The notes: generated by a model from the sequence alone, not told the origin. A DNA stretch of 24,752 nt from Oscillospiraceae bacterium (GCA_020025675.1 JAHHRS010000034.1:1-24752), one strand, 5' to 3'. Numbered from the stretch's first letter, positions 1 to 6,867 are shown. Program-made: numbers and translations.

Positions 1-881
1 GCATCAGGTCTCGTACCCATAATGGTTACGAACATGCTGCAGAAAACGCCGTCACGGCTGTTATCTGGAAGTTTGAAACGGATTGCAGTCTCGTGTCCCT
101 CGTTGTCTTTGGAAACCACCTCTGCAGCAGTGGAGGCGGATGTAGTATTATATTCACTATAAATCTGCCACTGGCTTGACCAGTCACTGAGAGGACCCAA
201 GCTTACGGGATTTAAGTAGATGGTAATCCATGCTTCTCCATTATCGGTAACCGCCACATCTCCGCCATTTATGCAGGAAGCTGCCATGGAGGGATTACCT
301 GTGTTAGAGGCATTCATAAGTCCCATAGGAATTATATATCTGCCCGGAGCAAGCTCCTTTTCAGCGGTGCCGAATTTGTAACCCGCGGCCTCGTTGCTCT
401 CTTCCTGCTGTGCTTTCAGTGCAGTCAGAGCATTTTCTGCTGAAATAAGCTCTTCTGCATTTGTAACCATAAGCTTTGTTTCTTCGTCCAGACCGTCATA
501 TGCCTTGCGGGCTTCGGAAATAAGGCTCTCGGATTTAACACTCACTTCGCCTATTTCCGCAATCTTTTTTATTACCGCTTCAGCTTCGGCACTGCCCTGT
601 ACGCTCTCAGTTTCTGCATCTGTATCGGCACTGCCTGTTTCGTTTTCTTTTTCGGTTTCACCGCTCCCCTGCTGCTGAGTCTGAGGAATCTCTGCGGTAG
701 GTTCCGCTTCTTTTTCGGTCCGGTCGCTTTCCTGCTCCTGTGTCTGAGGTACCGGAGCTGCGTGTCCCGCTTCATTGTTCTCCATTCCCTCTGCCATGGC
801 AGTTACAGGCAGTGTTCCAATGACCATAACAAGTACCAGAAGCATTGCCATAAGTCTATGGAGCTTTGAATTTTTTTTCAT
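1..881 (-). CDS. Exported NEAT-like domain surface protein (partial, C-terminus beyond window edge)
   Basis: The reading frame is open from the ATG at 879-881 to the window edge (293 complete codons). GGGAGG lies just upstream of the ATG. Residues 1-30 are a typical signal peptide: MKKN, a hydrophobic stretch, and cleavage probably after AMA. A low-complexity Glu/Thr/Gln/Ser linker follows, roughly residues 31-95. Next is a helical segment (about 96-160) of the AEAVIKKI...ARKAYDGL...VTNAEEL type, common in clostridial surface proteins. From about residue 172 comes a beta-rich domain with PGRYIIPMGL, NPSMAA and NGEAWITIYL, which resembles NEAT domains that bind heme in Gram-positive iron uptake. 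The C-terminal strand that would carry a heme tyrosine lies beyond the window, so heme binding cannot be judged. The gene follows a regulator with a similar domain and shares its putative operator. The NEAT assignment is inferred from motif resemblance. Confidence 0.75.
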   Translation of the reverse strand, partial: MKKNSKLHRLMAMLLVLVMVIGTLPVTAMAEGMENNEAGHAAPVPQTQEQESDRTEKEAEPTAEIPQTQQQGSGETEKENETGSADTDAETESVQGSAEAEAVIKKIAEIGEVSVKSESLISEARKAYDGLDEETKLMVTNAEELISAENALTALKAQQEESNEAAGYKFGTAEKELAPGRYIIPMGLMNASNTGNPSMAASCINGGDVAVTDNGEAWITIYLNPVSLGPLSDWSSQWQIYSEYNTTSASTAAEVVSKDNEGHETAIRFKLPDNSRDGVFCSMFVTIMGTRPD

Positions 882-932
882 ACTTTTTCCTCCCTGATGT
901 TTTGAGCCTAAGCTTTCTTATTGCATCGGCGA

Positions 933-952
933 AAGTTAGATTTGTCTAACTT
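933..952. promoter_or_regulatory. Putative operator, dyad with core GTTAG-N6-CTAAC
   Basis: Perfect 8-bp arms (AAGTTAGA / TCTAACTT) around TTTG. The 16-bp core GTTAG-N6-CTAAC at 935-950 is the same arrangement as the dyad before the regulator gene (core 2050-2065). It lies 52 bases upstream of the NEAT-like gene's ATG. The half-sites equal those inside the classical DtxR box, but the spacing differs. Its role as an operator is inferred. Confidence 0.55.
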
Positions 953-1058
953 CTTATCAAACTAAAAGCCTATTTCCATAGCCGCAAAGCTTTGCAAACA
1001 GGCTGCTATATGATGATTTATTTTATCCATACTGCTTATTCTTATCAAGCACATTTTT

Positions 1059-1074
1059 GTCACGCACCTGTGAC
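1059..1074. repeat. Dyad GTCAC-N6-GTGAC, copy 1
   Basis: Perfect 5-bp arms around GCACCT. The second copy, with the same arms and spacing, lies 96 bases away. It is followed on the plus strand by a T-run, so a small hairpin is also possible. Function unknown. Confidence 0.45.
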
Positions 1075-1154
1075 GATTTTTTTGTCTGAGAAATTTATTT
1101 TACGCATATATTCTCAAATATTCCGAATATTTCTCATTATGCGAACTTTTTTCT

Positions 1155-1170
1155 GTCACACCTCCGTGAC
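1155..1170. repeat. Dyad GTCAC-N6-GTGAC, copy 2
   Basis: Perfect arms around ACCTCC. On the minus strand the loop reads GGAGGT, identical to a strong ribosome binding site, but no gene start follows at a suitable distance. It lies 15 bases after the regulator's stop codon. It could be a binding site or an RNA hairpin. Confidence 0.45.
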
Positions 1171-1185
1171 ACAATATTTAACTTT

Positions 1186-2019
1186 TTACATCATCATATT
1201 GAATACAGCAGTGGATTCAGGCATATGCACAGCTCCAATGGAGCATTTTATTTTAAGGTACACACTTCCATGGAGAACCTGACTTATCTTTTCTCCGATA
1301 TTTATAAAATCAAGAGCCGCCGCGGGGAAGCTTACAATGTCATTACTTAACTCGGCGTTTATAAAGTCGCTGTTTTCCATGTATTTCACGCTTACAGCCT
1401 TACCGGTGAGCGGTGTACGGCTTATCGGCGAGCTGGCCTCAATGACGGCAATCCTCAGGTATATTTTTCCGCAGCCGTTTTTGACCACAAGTCTTCCGGG
1501 ATGCTCAAAGCCATCATTTGCCATAGACAGACTGCTGCCGTTTTTAATTCGCTCTCTGTAAATTACGAAGTTAAAATGGTATACTCCGTCGCCAAGAGTT
1601 TTGCACAGCTCGCTGCCGCTGAACCTCTTTTTGTTTCTCAACTGATATTTGGCGTTCTGCCATACGGCGGCACTTTTTATGACCTCCATGGTTTCATCGG
1701 TGTTGTAGAGCGCCCAGTGGTAGGCATCCTGCTCGGCCTTTTCTATGCTCACACCCTCAAACAGCAGATGATTAAGAGAGGTCGTTATGCGCTCGGAGTA
1801 ATACGCAGCCTTCATTCTGCCCTCAGGAGTAAGGCATGGCTTACGCTGATTTGTACGGTCGGCAACTCCCTCTTTTTCAAGGTCCATCAACAGTCTGCTT
1901 ATGCGCTGTTTGTGTACATCCAGAGTTCTTGAGATTTTGCTCACGGTATGACTTTCATCATCTCCTTTAAGAAGCTGCATAAGAACTCTGAGTTTTAAAA
2001 TTTCATAGTCATCTCTCAT
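1186..2019 (-). CDS. DtxR-like winged-helix regulator fused to a NEAT-like domain
   Basis: The product has 277 residues, using the ATG at 2017-2019, which has GGGAG about 9 bases upstream; a TTG at 2046 is in frame but overlaps the operator dyad. Residues 1-75 form a DtxR/MntR-type winged helix (TLDVHKQRISRLLMDLEKEG, then the wing and LTPEG). Residues 76-120 align with the DtxR dimerisation and metal domain (GVSIEKAEQDAYHWALYNTDE), but by my alignment the metal ligands are gone: H79 to E, H98 to E, C102 to Y, E105 to A, H106 to L. Residues about 140-265 resemble a NEAT domain: DGVYHFNFVI, SLSMANDGFEHPGRLVV, GKIYLRI and VYLKIKC. It probably represses itself and the NEAT-like surface gene in response to heme or a similar ligand. 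The DNA-binding assignment is fairly safe; the sensor role is inferred. Confidence 0.75.
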   Translation of the reverse strand: MRDDYEILKLRVLMQLLKGDDESHTVSKISRTLDVHKQRISRLLMDLEKEGVADRTNQRKPCLTPEGRMKAAYYSERITTSLNHLLFEGVSIEKAEQDAYHWALYNTDETMEVIKSAAVWQNAKYQLRNKKRFSGSELCKTLGDGVYHFNFVIYRERIKNGSSLSMANDGFEHPGRLVVKNGCGKIYLRIAVIEASSPISRTPLTGKAVSVKYMENSDFINAELSNDIVSFPAAALDFINIGEKISQVLHGSVYLKIKCSIGAVHMPESTAVFNMMM

Positions 2020-2044
2020 CGTTTTTCTCCCGCCTGAAGTCTGC

Positions 2045-2070
2045 AAGTAGTTAGCCGTGACTAACTACTT
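2045..2070. promoter_or_regulatory. Putative autoregulatory operator (10-bp arm inverted repeat)
   Basis: A perfect inverted repeat, AAGTAGTTAG-CCGTGA-CTAACTACTT, ends 26 bases before the regulator's ATG. Its core GTTAG-N6-CTAAC matches the dyad upstream of the surface protein gene. This position fits an operator or leader hairpin through which the regulator controls itself. Confidence 0.6.
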
Positions 2071-2082
2071 TTCTAATAAAAC

Positions 2083-2150
2083 CCCGGCCGTCCTGTGCCG
2101 GGCTTACTGTAATAGTTTGTTGTACTATTGTATGGTTAGTTTAATTTAAC
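2083..2150. promoter_or_regulatory. Upstream dyads of the regulator gene, including a degenerate third operator
   Basis: Three structures lie here. A GC hairpin CCCGGC-N8-GCCGGG (2083-2102) is followed on the minus strand by GTTTTATT, resembling a weak terminator or attenuator. AATAGT-N7-ACTATT lies at 2111-2129. GTTAG-N6-TTAAC at 2135-2150 differs by one base from the other two GTTAG-N6-CTAAC sites. CTAA-CATA-TTAG at 2160-2171 is nearby. I could not fix the promoter of the regulator. From 2172 to 2326 I see nothing I can name. Confidence 0.35.
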
Positions 2151-2329
2151 TGTTTGCATCTAACATATTAGATTTCCAATGATTTGTCAAGAGGAATTTG
2201 TTGTCTATGCTTGATAAGAGAGACTTACAGCCTTTAAGCGGTTAATCAGGATTTTGAGAATTCGCCCAATATCAGCAGCGTAATTATTCATGCAGTACGC
2301 TCATATTATCTGGATAAGAAGCTGTAAAA

Positions 2330-2364
2330 AAAAGCCTTGAAAACACAAGGTTTTCAAGGCTTTT
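2330..2364 (-). terminator. Rho-independent terminator after tRNA-Leu
   Basis: A perfect 15-bp stem with a 5-base loop (core GCCTTGAAAAC / GTTTTCAAGGC), followed on the minus strand by a run of T. It lies 5 bases after the tRNA's CCA end. Confidence 0.9.
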
Positions 2365-2368
2365 AAGC

Positions 2369-2456
2369 TGGTGCGCGAGGCGGGACTTGAACCCGCACGT
2401 CCGGAGTGGACACTAGAACCTGAATCTAGCGAGTCTACCAATTCCACCACTCGCGC
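2369..2456 (-). tRNA. tRNA-Leu (anticodon CAG)
   Basis: 88 bases including an encoded CCA end. The acceptor stem is GCGCGAG / CTCGCGC with discriminator A. The anticodon stem CTAGA / TCTAG closes the loop TTCAGGT, giving anticodon CAG for CTG leucine codons. The T arm contains GGTTCAAGTCC, and the long variable arm is typical of class II tRNA-Leu. It has its own promoter and terminator, so it is a single-gene transcript. Confidence 0.95.
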
Positions 2457-2479
2457 ATATTTATTTTTAACGCTTGACT

Positions 2480-2508
2480 ATAATATCATTAGGATTGGTG
2501 AATGTCAA
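2480..2508 (-). promoter_or_regulatory. Promoter of tRNA-Leu
   Basis: On the minus strand TTGACA, a 17-base spacer and TATTAT, ending 24 bases upstream of the tRNA. A near-consensus sigma-A promoter, as expected for a stable RNA. Confidence 0.85.
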
Positions 2509-2540
2509 GTCTTTTTTCCAAATCATGTTTATTTTTGCTC

Positions 2541-2569
2541 TTTACTTATCCGGGAGCAGATGATATATT
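2541..2569 (+). promoter_or_regulatory. Likely promoter of the DUF975-type gene
   Basis: TTTACT, a 17-base spacer and TATATT, 38 bases before the ATG at 2608. Confidence 0.5.
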
Positions 2570-2607
2570 TATGATTAACGAATATATCTTTGAAAAGGAG
2601 CGATATA

Positions 2608-3378
2608 ATGCTTTTAAATCGTGTGGCAATAAAGCATAAAGCTCAGGAGCTTATCCGCATTTCCATGCCCCTGCCTATTTATGCCGGTATTATTATGCTT
2701 ATACTGGGGCTTATTACCAGCTTTCTATCTGCCCGTTTAACGGGATTAAGCTTATCCCCGGCGGAGTTTGAACAATATCTAAAATATGTGCAGGAAGGCA
2801 ATTTTGAATTTGCCTTTCGTATTCTCCAGCGCTTCGACCCATCTCCTTCCGAAACCATTATTGACACTGCTCTGCAGATAATAACATCTGTTGTCAATTT
2901 CGGGTTTATTATATTTCTTATGAACATAGTAAGGAACACGGCGCCTTGCCTTGGTAACCTGCTGGACGGCTTTGGAATGTTTTTTAAGGTAATATGGCTG
3001 AATATTTTGGTGTTTGTATTTACATTTATCGGCTTTATGTTTTTTATTATTCCCGGCTTTATCGCCATCTACCGTTATCGAATGGCAGTCTTTATTATGA
3101 TAGATAACCCGAATATGTCCGCATTCGAATGTATAAGAGAGAGCAGCCGCATGATGAAAGGTCACAAATCTGAGCTCTTTATATTTGACCTCAGCTTTAT
3201 AGGCTGGACCCTTCTGGCAAGTATTCCGTATTTGGGATACCTGGTACAGATATGGACCATACCTTATATAAACCTTTGCTTTGCTGTATATTATGAAGCT
3301 TTAAAGAATTGCCCGACTGATGCTGTATACAGAGAATTACCTAAGTCTGATAACGATTCAACTCCACCGGAGTTTTGA
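2608..3378 (+). CDS. DUF975-type multi-pass membrane protein
   Basis: 256 residues from the ATG at 2608, chosen because AAAGGAG precedes it by 7 bases; an in-frame TTG at 2590 lies upstream of that ribosome site. About five hydrophobic segments are visible, near residues 21-42, 96-114, 129-155, 190-212 and a final one near 215-232. The basic N-terminus (NRVAIKHKAQELI) and the RYRMAVFIMIDNP...AFECIRESSRMMKGHK block are typical of DUF975 integral membrane proteins of Firmicutes, whose function is unknown. The gene appears monocistronic and converges on the rodA-like gene. Family assignment is by recalled pattern. Confidence 0.75.
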   Translation: MLLNRVAIKHKAQELIRISMPLPIYAGIIMLILGLITSFLSARLTGLSLSPAEFEQYLKYVQEGNFEFAFRILQRFDPSPSETIIDTALQIITSVVNFGFIIFLMNIVRNTAPCLGNLLDGFGMFFKVIWLNILVFVFTFIGFMFFIIPGFIAIYRYRMAVFIMIDNPNMSAFECIRESSRMMKGHKSELFIFDLSFIGWTLLASIPYLGYLVQIWTIPYINLCFAVYYEALKNCPTDAVYRELPKSDNDSTPPEF

Positions 3379-3480
3379 TAAAACATCTTTCTAATATCAG
3401 GCATTCTACCCCATAGTATCTGCAATAGTTTTTAATTGCGCTGTAATCGTTTGTTTAGTATTCCTTTTTGTATAATAAAT

Positions 3481-3527
3481 CACCCCATCTATTATAAAGT
3501 ATTGTAAACTTTCTAATAGATGGGGTG
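3481..3527. repeat. 47-bp palindromic element, copy 1
   Basis: CACCCCATCTATTA pairs perfectly with TAATAGATGGGGTG (14-bp arms) around a 19-base loop. A second element of the same length, with the same ends but a changed inner stem, lies at 6821-6867. Both lie between convergent genes. Without a clear T-run it is a poor intrinsic terminator by itself. Confidence 0.7.
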
Positions 3528-3550
3528 TATTTCTTTAACAAAGCTTTATA

Positions 3551-4771
3551 TCAATACATCATTGAAAACAGTTGAGGTTTAGGTTTATATTTAACTCCTG
3601 ATACAAGTCCCATAGCGGCAAACATAGTCATCATAGACGAGCCTCCGTAGCTGAAAAACGGCAGCGTTATGCCTATAACCGGAGTAATTCCTATACACAT
3701 ACCCACGTTAATAAGAGTCTGGAATATAACAGACGAAGCAACTCCAACGCAAAGCAGCATATCGAAAGTCCTGCCTGAATGAACTCCAACTTTTATGCAG
3801 TGCACAATTATAATTATAAGCAGAACTAATACCAGCAGGCATCCCAGCATTCCCAGCGTCTCCCCTATTCCGGAGAAAATAAAGTCTGTGTGCTTACCGG
3901 TAAAAATAACCGGTCTGTGGTCTGCATCAATTCCCGTCAAACGTCCAGACGCAAGAGACAGTTTACTCTGTGTCGTCTGCCACAATATTTCGTTCTTATC
4001 TGGGTCAACACTGGGGTCATACGGTGCTATAAGCCTTTTCTTTTGGTAGTCCTTCAGAAAATAATTCCACAGCAGCGGCACTGAAGCTGCCACCACAGCA
4101 CCTCCGATAGCAAACCAGTACATCCTTACTCCAACGGCAAAAAGCATGGTAACAAAAATACATAGAATAATAGAAGCACTTCCAAGGTCAGAGGAAACGA
4201 CAACTATAAGTCCAAAGACTATAAGTAAGTGAGCCGCCATTTGAGCAATAGACATGAACGAGTTCAAATCCTTGTATTCTTTTAGGTACGTCATTTGCTT
4301 TGCGGCAACTATAATATATATAACCTTAATAATCTCAGAAGGCTGAAAACCAATTACACTGCCGAAACGTATCCAGCTCTTATTACCGGTACCGTCATCA
4401 CGGCCAAATAATACCAGAGCTACAAGAAGGGCTATATTTATAAAGCTAAGAAACTTCCATTGGTTTCCCAGAAGGTCTGCGTCTATGACAGTAAGCAGAA
4501 TAAACGCAGCAATACCCAGAAACATGGAGAATATCTGGACTATAAGGTACTTACTGGGGTTGGATACATTTGCACCGGCGGCATGCATACCGGATGTAAC
4601 CTCATATATCATAGTTATACCGTAAATTGCACAAATACAGCACATTATAAGCAGAAACATGTCTGCACGCTGAATGAACTGCTTAATGAAAACTTTTATA
4701 TTTTTTATACTGAAACACCGTCCTTCCCGTAATTGGACCCGATATAACCAAAATGCAAGTTTTAATTTCAA
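3551..4771 (-). CDS. rodA: SEDS-family peptidoglycan glycosyltransferase, RodA-like
   Basis: A polytopic membrane protein with about ten hydrophobic segments and SEDS signatures: GNKSWIRFG...GFQPSEIIKV, SSDLGSA, HTDFIFSGIGETLG, and near the C-terminus IGITPVIGITLPFFSYGGSS. SEDS proteins polymerise lipid II during cell-wall growth; absence of an FtsW-type neighbourhood and the motif style favour RodA over FtsW/SpoVE. The usual GSGGL-GKG loop before HTDF is replaced by LASGRLTGIDADH. The start is uncertain. The longest frame begins with TTG at 4771, but the predicted -10 box is only 3 bases before it. The purine-rich GGGAAGGA near 4720 is followed by no in-frame ATG, GTG or TTG, only ATA at 4708. 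The true N-terminus may therefore be 20 or more residues shorter. Confidence 0.88.
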   Translation of the reverse strand: MKLKLAFWLYRVQLREGRCFSIKNIKVFIKQFIQRADMFLLIMCCICAIYGITMIYEVTSGMHAAGANVSNPSKYLIVQIFSMFLGIAAFILLTVIDADLLGNQWKFLSFINIALLVALVLFGRDDGTGNKSWIRFGSVIGFQPSEIIKVIYIIVAAKQMTYLKEYKDLNSFMSIAQMAAHLLIVFGLIVVVSSDLGSASIILCIFVTMLFAVGVRMYWFAIGGAVVAASVPLLWNYFLKDYQKKRLIAPYDPSVDPDKNEILWQTTQSKLSLASGRLTGIDADHRPVIFTGKHTDFIFSGIGETLGMLGCLLVLVLLIIIIVHCIKVGVHSGRTFDMLLCVGVASSVIFQTLINVGMCIGITPVIGITLPFFSYGGSSMMTMFAAMGLVSGVKYKPKPQLFSMMY

Positions 4772-4774
4772 AGT

Positions 4775-4803
4775 ATTTTATCACATAATTGCTCTTTACG
4801 CAA
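4775..4803 (-). promoter_or_regulatory. Promoter of the rodA-like gene
   Basis: On the minus strand TTGCGT, a 17-base spacer and TAAAAT. It is back to back with, and its -35 overlaps, the promoter of tsaE. Confidence 0.6.
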
Positions 4804-4824
4804 CGGCATAAAGAGTGTTATAAT
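4795..4824 (+). promoter_or_regulatory. Promoter of tsaE-tsaB
   Basis: TTTACG, an 18-base spacer and TATAAT, 36 bases before the tsaE ATG. Confidence 0.65.
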
Positions 4825-4860
4825 AACAAAAGTGTAAATTCTGTATTAATGGAGCAAGTT

Positions 4861-5286
4861 ATGCCTACATATATTACTAAAAATGAACAAGAGACGGAAG
4901 CTTTGGGAGCCGAGTTTGCTAAAAATCTTCCCGGCGGAAGCGTAATTGCCATGTATGGCGATTTAGGGGCCGGAAAAACAGCCTTTGTAAGGGGCATGGC
5001 TAAAGGCTTGGGACTGACATGCCGAGTTACAAGCCCAACTTTTACCATAGTTAACGAGTATTTAGGAGACAGAGAACTCATACATTTTGATATGTATCGG
5101 CTTCAAAGTGCCGATGAGCTTTTTGATATAGGTTGGGAAGACTATCTCTCCCGCGGGGCAATTTGCGCAGTGGAGTGGAGTGAAAATGTTCAGGACGCTT
5201 TCACTGGGAGCGAAATTACTCTCACCATAGAGAAGTTAGATGAAAGCACCAGAAAGATTAGTATTGAGGGGGACGGAATATGCTGA
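4861..5286 (+). CDS. tsaE: tRNA t6A biosynthesis ATPase TsaE
   Basis: 141 residues from the ATG at 4861, which has GGAG 6 bases upstream; an in-frame start at 4789 would lie before the -10 box. The Walker A motif GDLGAGKTAFVRG lies at about residues 37-49, followed by TSPTFTIVNEY and the Walker B-like LIHFDMYRL. TsaE is the ATPase that recycles the TsaB-TsaD complex making N6-threonylcarbamoyl-adenosine at position 37 of ANN-decoding tRNAs. It overlaps tsaB by 7 bases, so translation is probably coupled. Confidence 0.95.
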   Translation: MPTYITKNEQETEALGAEFAKNLPGGSVIAMYGDLGAGKTAFVRGMAKGLGLTCRVTSPTFTIVNEYLGDRELIHFDMYRLQSADELFDIGWEDYLSRGAICAVEWSENVQDAFTGSEITLTIEKLDESTRKISIEGDGIC

Positions 5287-5975
5287 CATTGGCTTTTGAA
5301 TCATCTGCGAAAGCGGCCTCAGTTGCTCTTTGCGACGATAAAAAACTTATTTCACAGTATACTCAGTGCAGTGCCCTCACCCATAGCCGCACACTTTTGC
5401 CTATGGCAGAGGACATGCTGAAAAATGCTGAAATCTCCTTAAAGGACGTGGATCTTATAGCCGTTGCACATGGTCCCGGTTCTTTCACCGGAATCAGAAT
5501 CGGTGTGTCAACAGTCAAAGGTCTTGCCTGGGCAGGAGATAAGCCCTGTGTAGGAGTGTCCACGCTGGAAGCTATGGCATGGCACGGTCTTGCCTTCGGC
5601 GGATATGTATGCCCTGTAATGGACGCAAGACGCAATCAGGTTTATAATGCAATATTTGAAATAAAGGACGGAAAACCTCTGCGTCTTACAGATGACAGGC
5701 CCATAGCCTTATCTGAGCTTGCGGAAGAAGTCCGGGCTTTGAATGCACCTGTCTTTCTTGTGGGTGACGGTGCCGAACTCTGTGAAAAGTATTTTAAGGA
5801 AAACAATATAGATTGTCAAATTGCACCTGAAAACCTTCGCTGGCAAAGTGCATGGGGTGTAGCCATGGCAGCTATGGACAAGACTCCCGGAACTGCTGAC
5901 AGCCTTCTCCCTGTGTACCTTCGTCTTTCTCAGGCGGAGCGGGAAAGGCAGGAGCGTTTGGAAAAAGGAGAATAA
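5280..5975 (+). CDS. tsaB: tRNA t6A biosynthesis protein TsaB
   Basis: 231 residues. The start MLTLAFESSAKAASVALCD, then THSRTLLPM and VAHGPGSFTGIRIGVSTVKG, are the TsaB signatures of an ASKHA-fold, catalytically inactive paralogue of TsaD. TsaB forms the scaffold with TsaD and TsaE. The ATG at 5280 lies within the end of tsaE (ATATGCTGA). In many Firmicutes rimI and tsaD follow; here upp follows instead and tsaD must be elsewhere. Confidence 0.95.
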   Translation: MLTLAFESSAKAASVALCDDKKLISQYTQCSALTHSRTLLPMAEDMLKNAEISLKDVDLIAVAHGPGSFTGIRIGVSTVKGLAWAGDKPCVGVSTLEAMAWHGLAFGGYVCPVMDARRNQVYNAIFEIKDGKPLRLTDDRPIALSELAEEVRALNAPVFLVGDGAELCEKYFKENNIDCQIAPENLRWQSAWGVAMAAMDKTPGTADSLLPVYLRLSQAERERQERLEKGE

Positions 5976-5985
5976 TGTATTTTCT

Positions 5986-6016
5986 CCCATTTGTCCGCTT
6001 GTATCGGGCAAATGGG
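5986..6016 (+). promoter_or_regulatory. Hairpin in the tsaB-upp intergenic region
   Basis: CCCATTTG-T-CCG pairs with CGG-G-CAAATGGG around a 7-base loop (12 pairs counting one T-G). No T-run follows, so it is not a normal terminator. It lies 10 bases after tsaB and 73 bases before the upp ATG. It may stabilise or process the mRNA, or be a leader control element. Confidence 0.4.
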
Positions 6017-6089
6017 CGCTAATAAAACATATAATTCGCGGCAGCAGCTGTTTTCAGCTTCAACCGCTATAGAGAAGGAGAACGAGAAA

Positions 6090-6719
6090 ATGAGCAAAGT
6101 ATGCGTATTCGACCATCCCCTTATTCAGCACAAACTGTCAATTATGCGCGATAAAAGAACCAGCGTTAAGGAATTCCGTGAGCTTGTCTCTGAAATTGCC
6201 ATGCTTATGTGCTATGAGGCCACACGTGACCTGCCTCTTCAGGAGGTTGACGTTGAGACACCGGTAGCCGTTGCCAAGTGCCACCGTATTTCCGGCAAAA
6301 AGCTGGCAGTTGTTCCTATACTCCGTGCCGGTTTAGGCATGGTTGACGGCATGGTCAATATGATGCCAAACGTTAAAGTCGGCCACATCGGTCTTTTCCG
6401 TGACCCCAAAACCTTGGAGCCTGTAAAGTACTACTTCAAAATGCCGCCTGATATTCAGGAGCGTGACGTTATAGTTGTTGACCCCATGCTTGCAACCGGT
6501 GGCTCCGCATCCGCAGCTATAAAGTTTCTCAAGGATGATGGCGTTAAGCACATAAAGCTCATGTGCCTCATCGGTGCTCCCGAAGGCGTAAAGCGTATGC
6601 AGGAGGACCATCCTGATGTTGACATTTATGTTGCCGCTCTGGATGATCATCTCAATGAAAAAGGATACATAGTCCCCGGTCTGGGTGACGCCGGTGACCG
6701 TATTTTCGGTACTAAGTAA
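6090..6719 (+). CDS. upp: Uracil phosphoribosyltransferase
   Basis: 209 residues, the family's usual length, starting at the ATG at 6090 with AAGGAG 9 bases upstream. It converts uracil and PRPP to UMP (pyrimidine salvage). Motifs visible include VPILRAGLGMVDGM, the PRPP loop VIVVDPMLATGGSASAAI at about residues 126-143, and the C-terminal uracil-binding GYIVPGLGDAGDRIFGT. It ends in a strong terminator. It either reads on from tsaE-tsaB or has a promoter I could not place in the 114-base gap. Confidence 0.97.
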   Translation: MSKVCVFDHPLIQHKLSIMRDKRTSVKEFRELVSEIAMLMCYEATRDLPLQEVDVETPVAVAKCHRISGKKLAVVPILRAGLGMVDGMVNMMPNVKVGHIGLFRDPKTLEPVKYYFKMPPDIQERDVIVVDPMLATGGSASAAIKFLKDDGVKHIKLMCLIGAPEGVKRMQEDHPDVDIYVAALDDHLNEKGYIVPGLGDAGDRIFGTK

Positions 6720-6820
6720 ACTACTCTGATTTAAAAAGGTATACCTTAAATGTTAATATGCTAAGGAAGAGCCTTAGGAAACACCGAAAACCCAAACAGA
6801 GTGTATAAAAATTTAAACTG

Positions 6821-6867
6821 CACCCCATCTGTCAGAAAGTATATTATCCCCTCTGACAAATGGGGTG
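6821..6867. repeat. 47-bp palindromic element, copy 2
   Basis: CACCCCAT pairs with ATGGGGTG, and TGTCAGA with TCTGACA, with one C/A mismatch between the two helices. It has the same length, ends and AAAGTAT stretch as the element at 3481-3527, while the inner stem differs on both sides so that pairing is kept. It lies between convergent upp and the DUF4015-type gene. Confidence 0.7.

Larger units (their letters stand above)
882..1185. other. Intergenic regulatory region rich in dyad symmetries
   Basis: I see no gene in this 304-base stretch between the regulator's stop and the surface protein's start. It holds an unusual number of inverted repeats: GTTAG-N6-CTAAC (935-950), the palindrome GCAAAGCTTTGC (984-995), AAATATTC-C-GAATATTT (1116-1132), and two copies of GTCAC-N6-GTGAC (1059-1074 and 1155-1170). 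No convincing sigma-A promoter was found on the minus strand, although one must lie here unless the surface gene is read through from the regulator. Confidence 0.5.

Noticed and set aside
1059..1170. CRP/FNR-type sites for the GTCAC-N6-GTGAC dyads.
   Set aside because: The arms run in the opposite sense to TGTGA-N6-TCACA and FNR-type TTGAT half-sites are absent.
2172..2326. A short plus-strand frame ending at 2326 that reads like the tail of a DNA-binding or mobilisation protein, next to the tRNA-Leu 3' end, suggesting an integrated-element scar.
   Set aside because: No start codon, too short to identify, an in-frame stop just upstream, and no direct repeat of the tRNA end seen.
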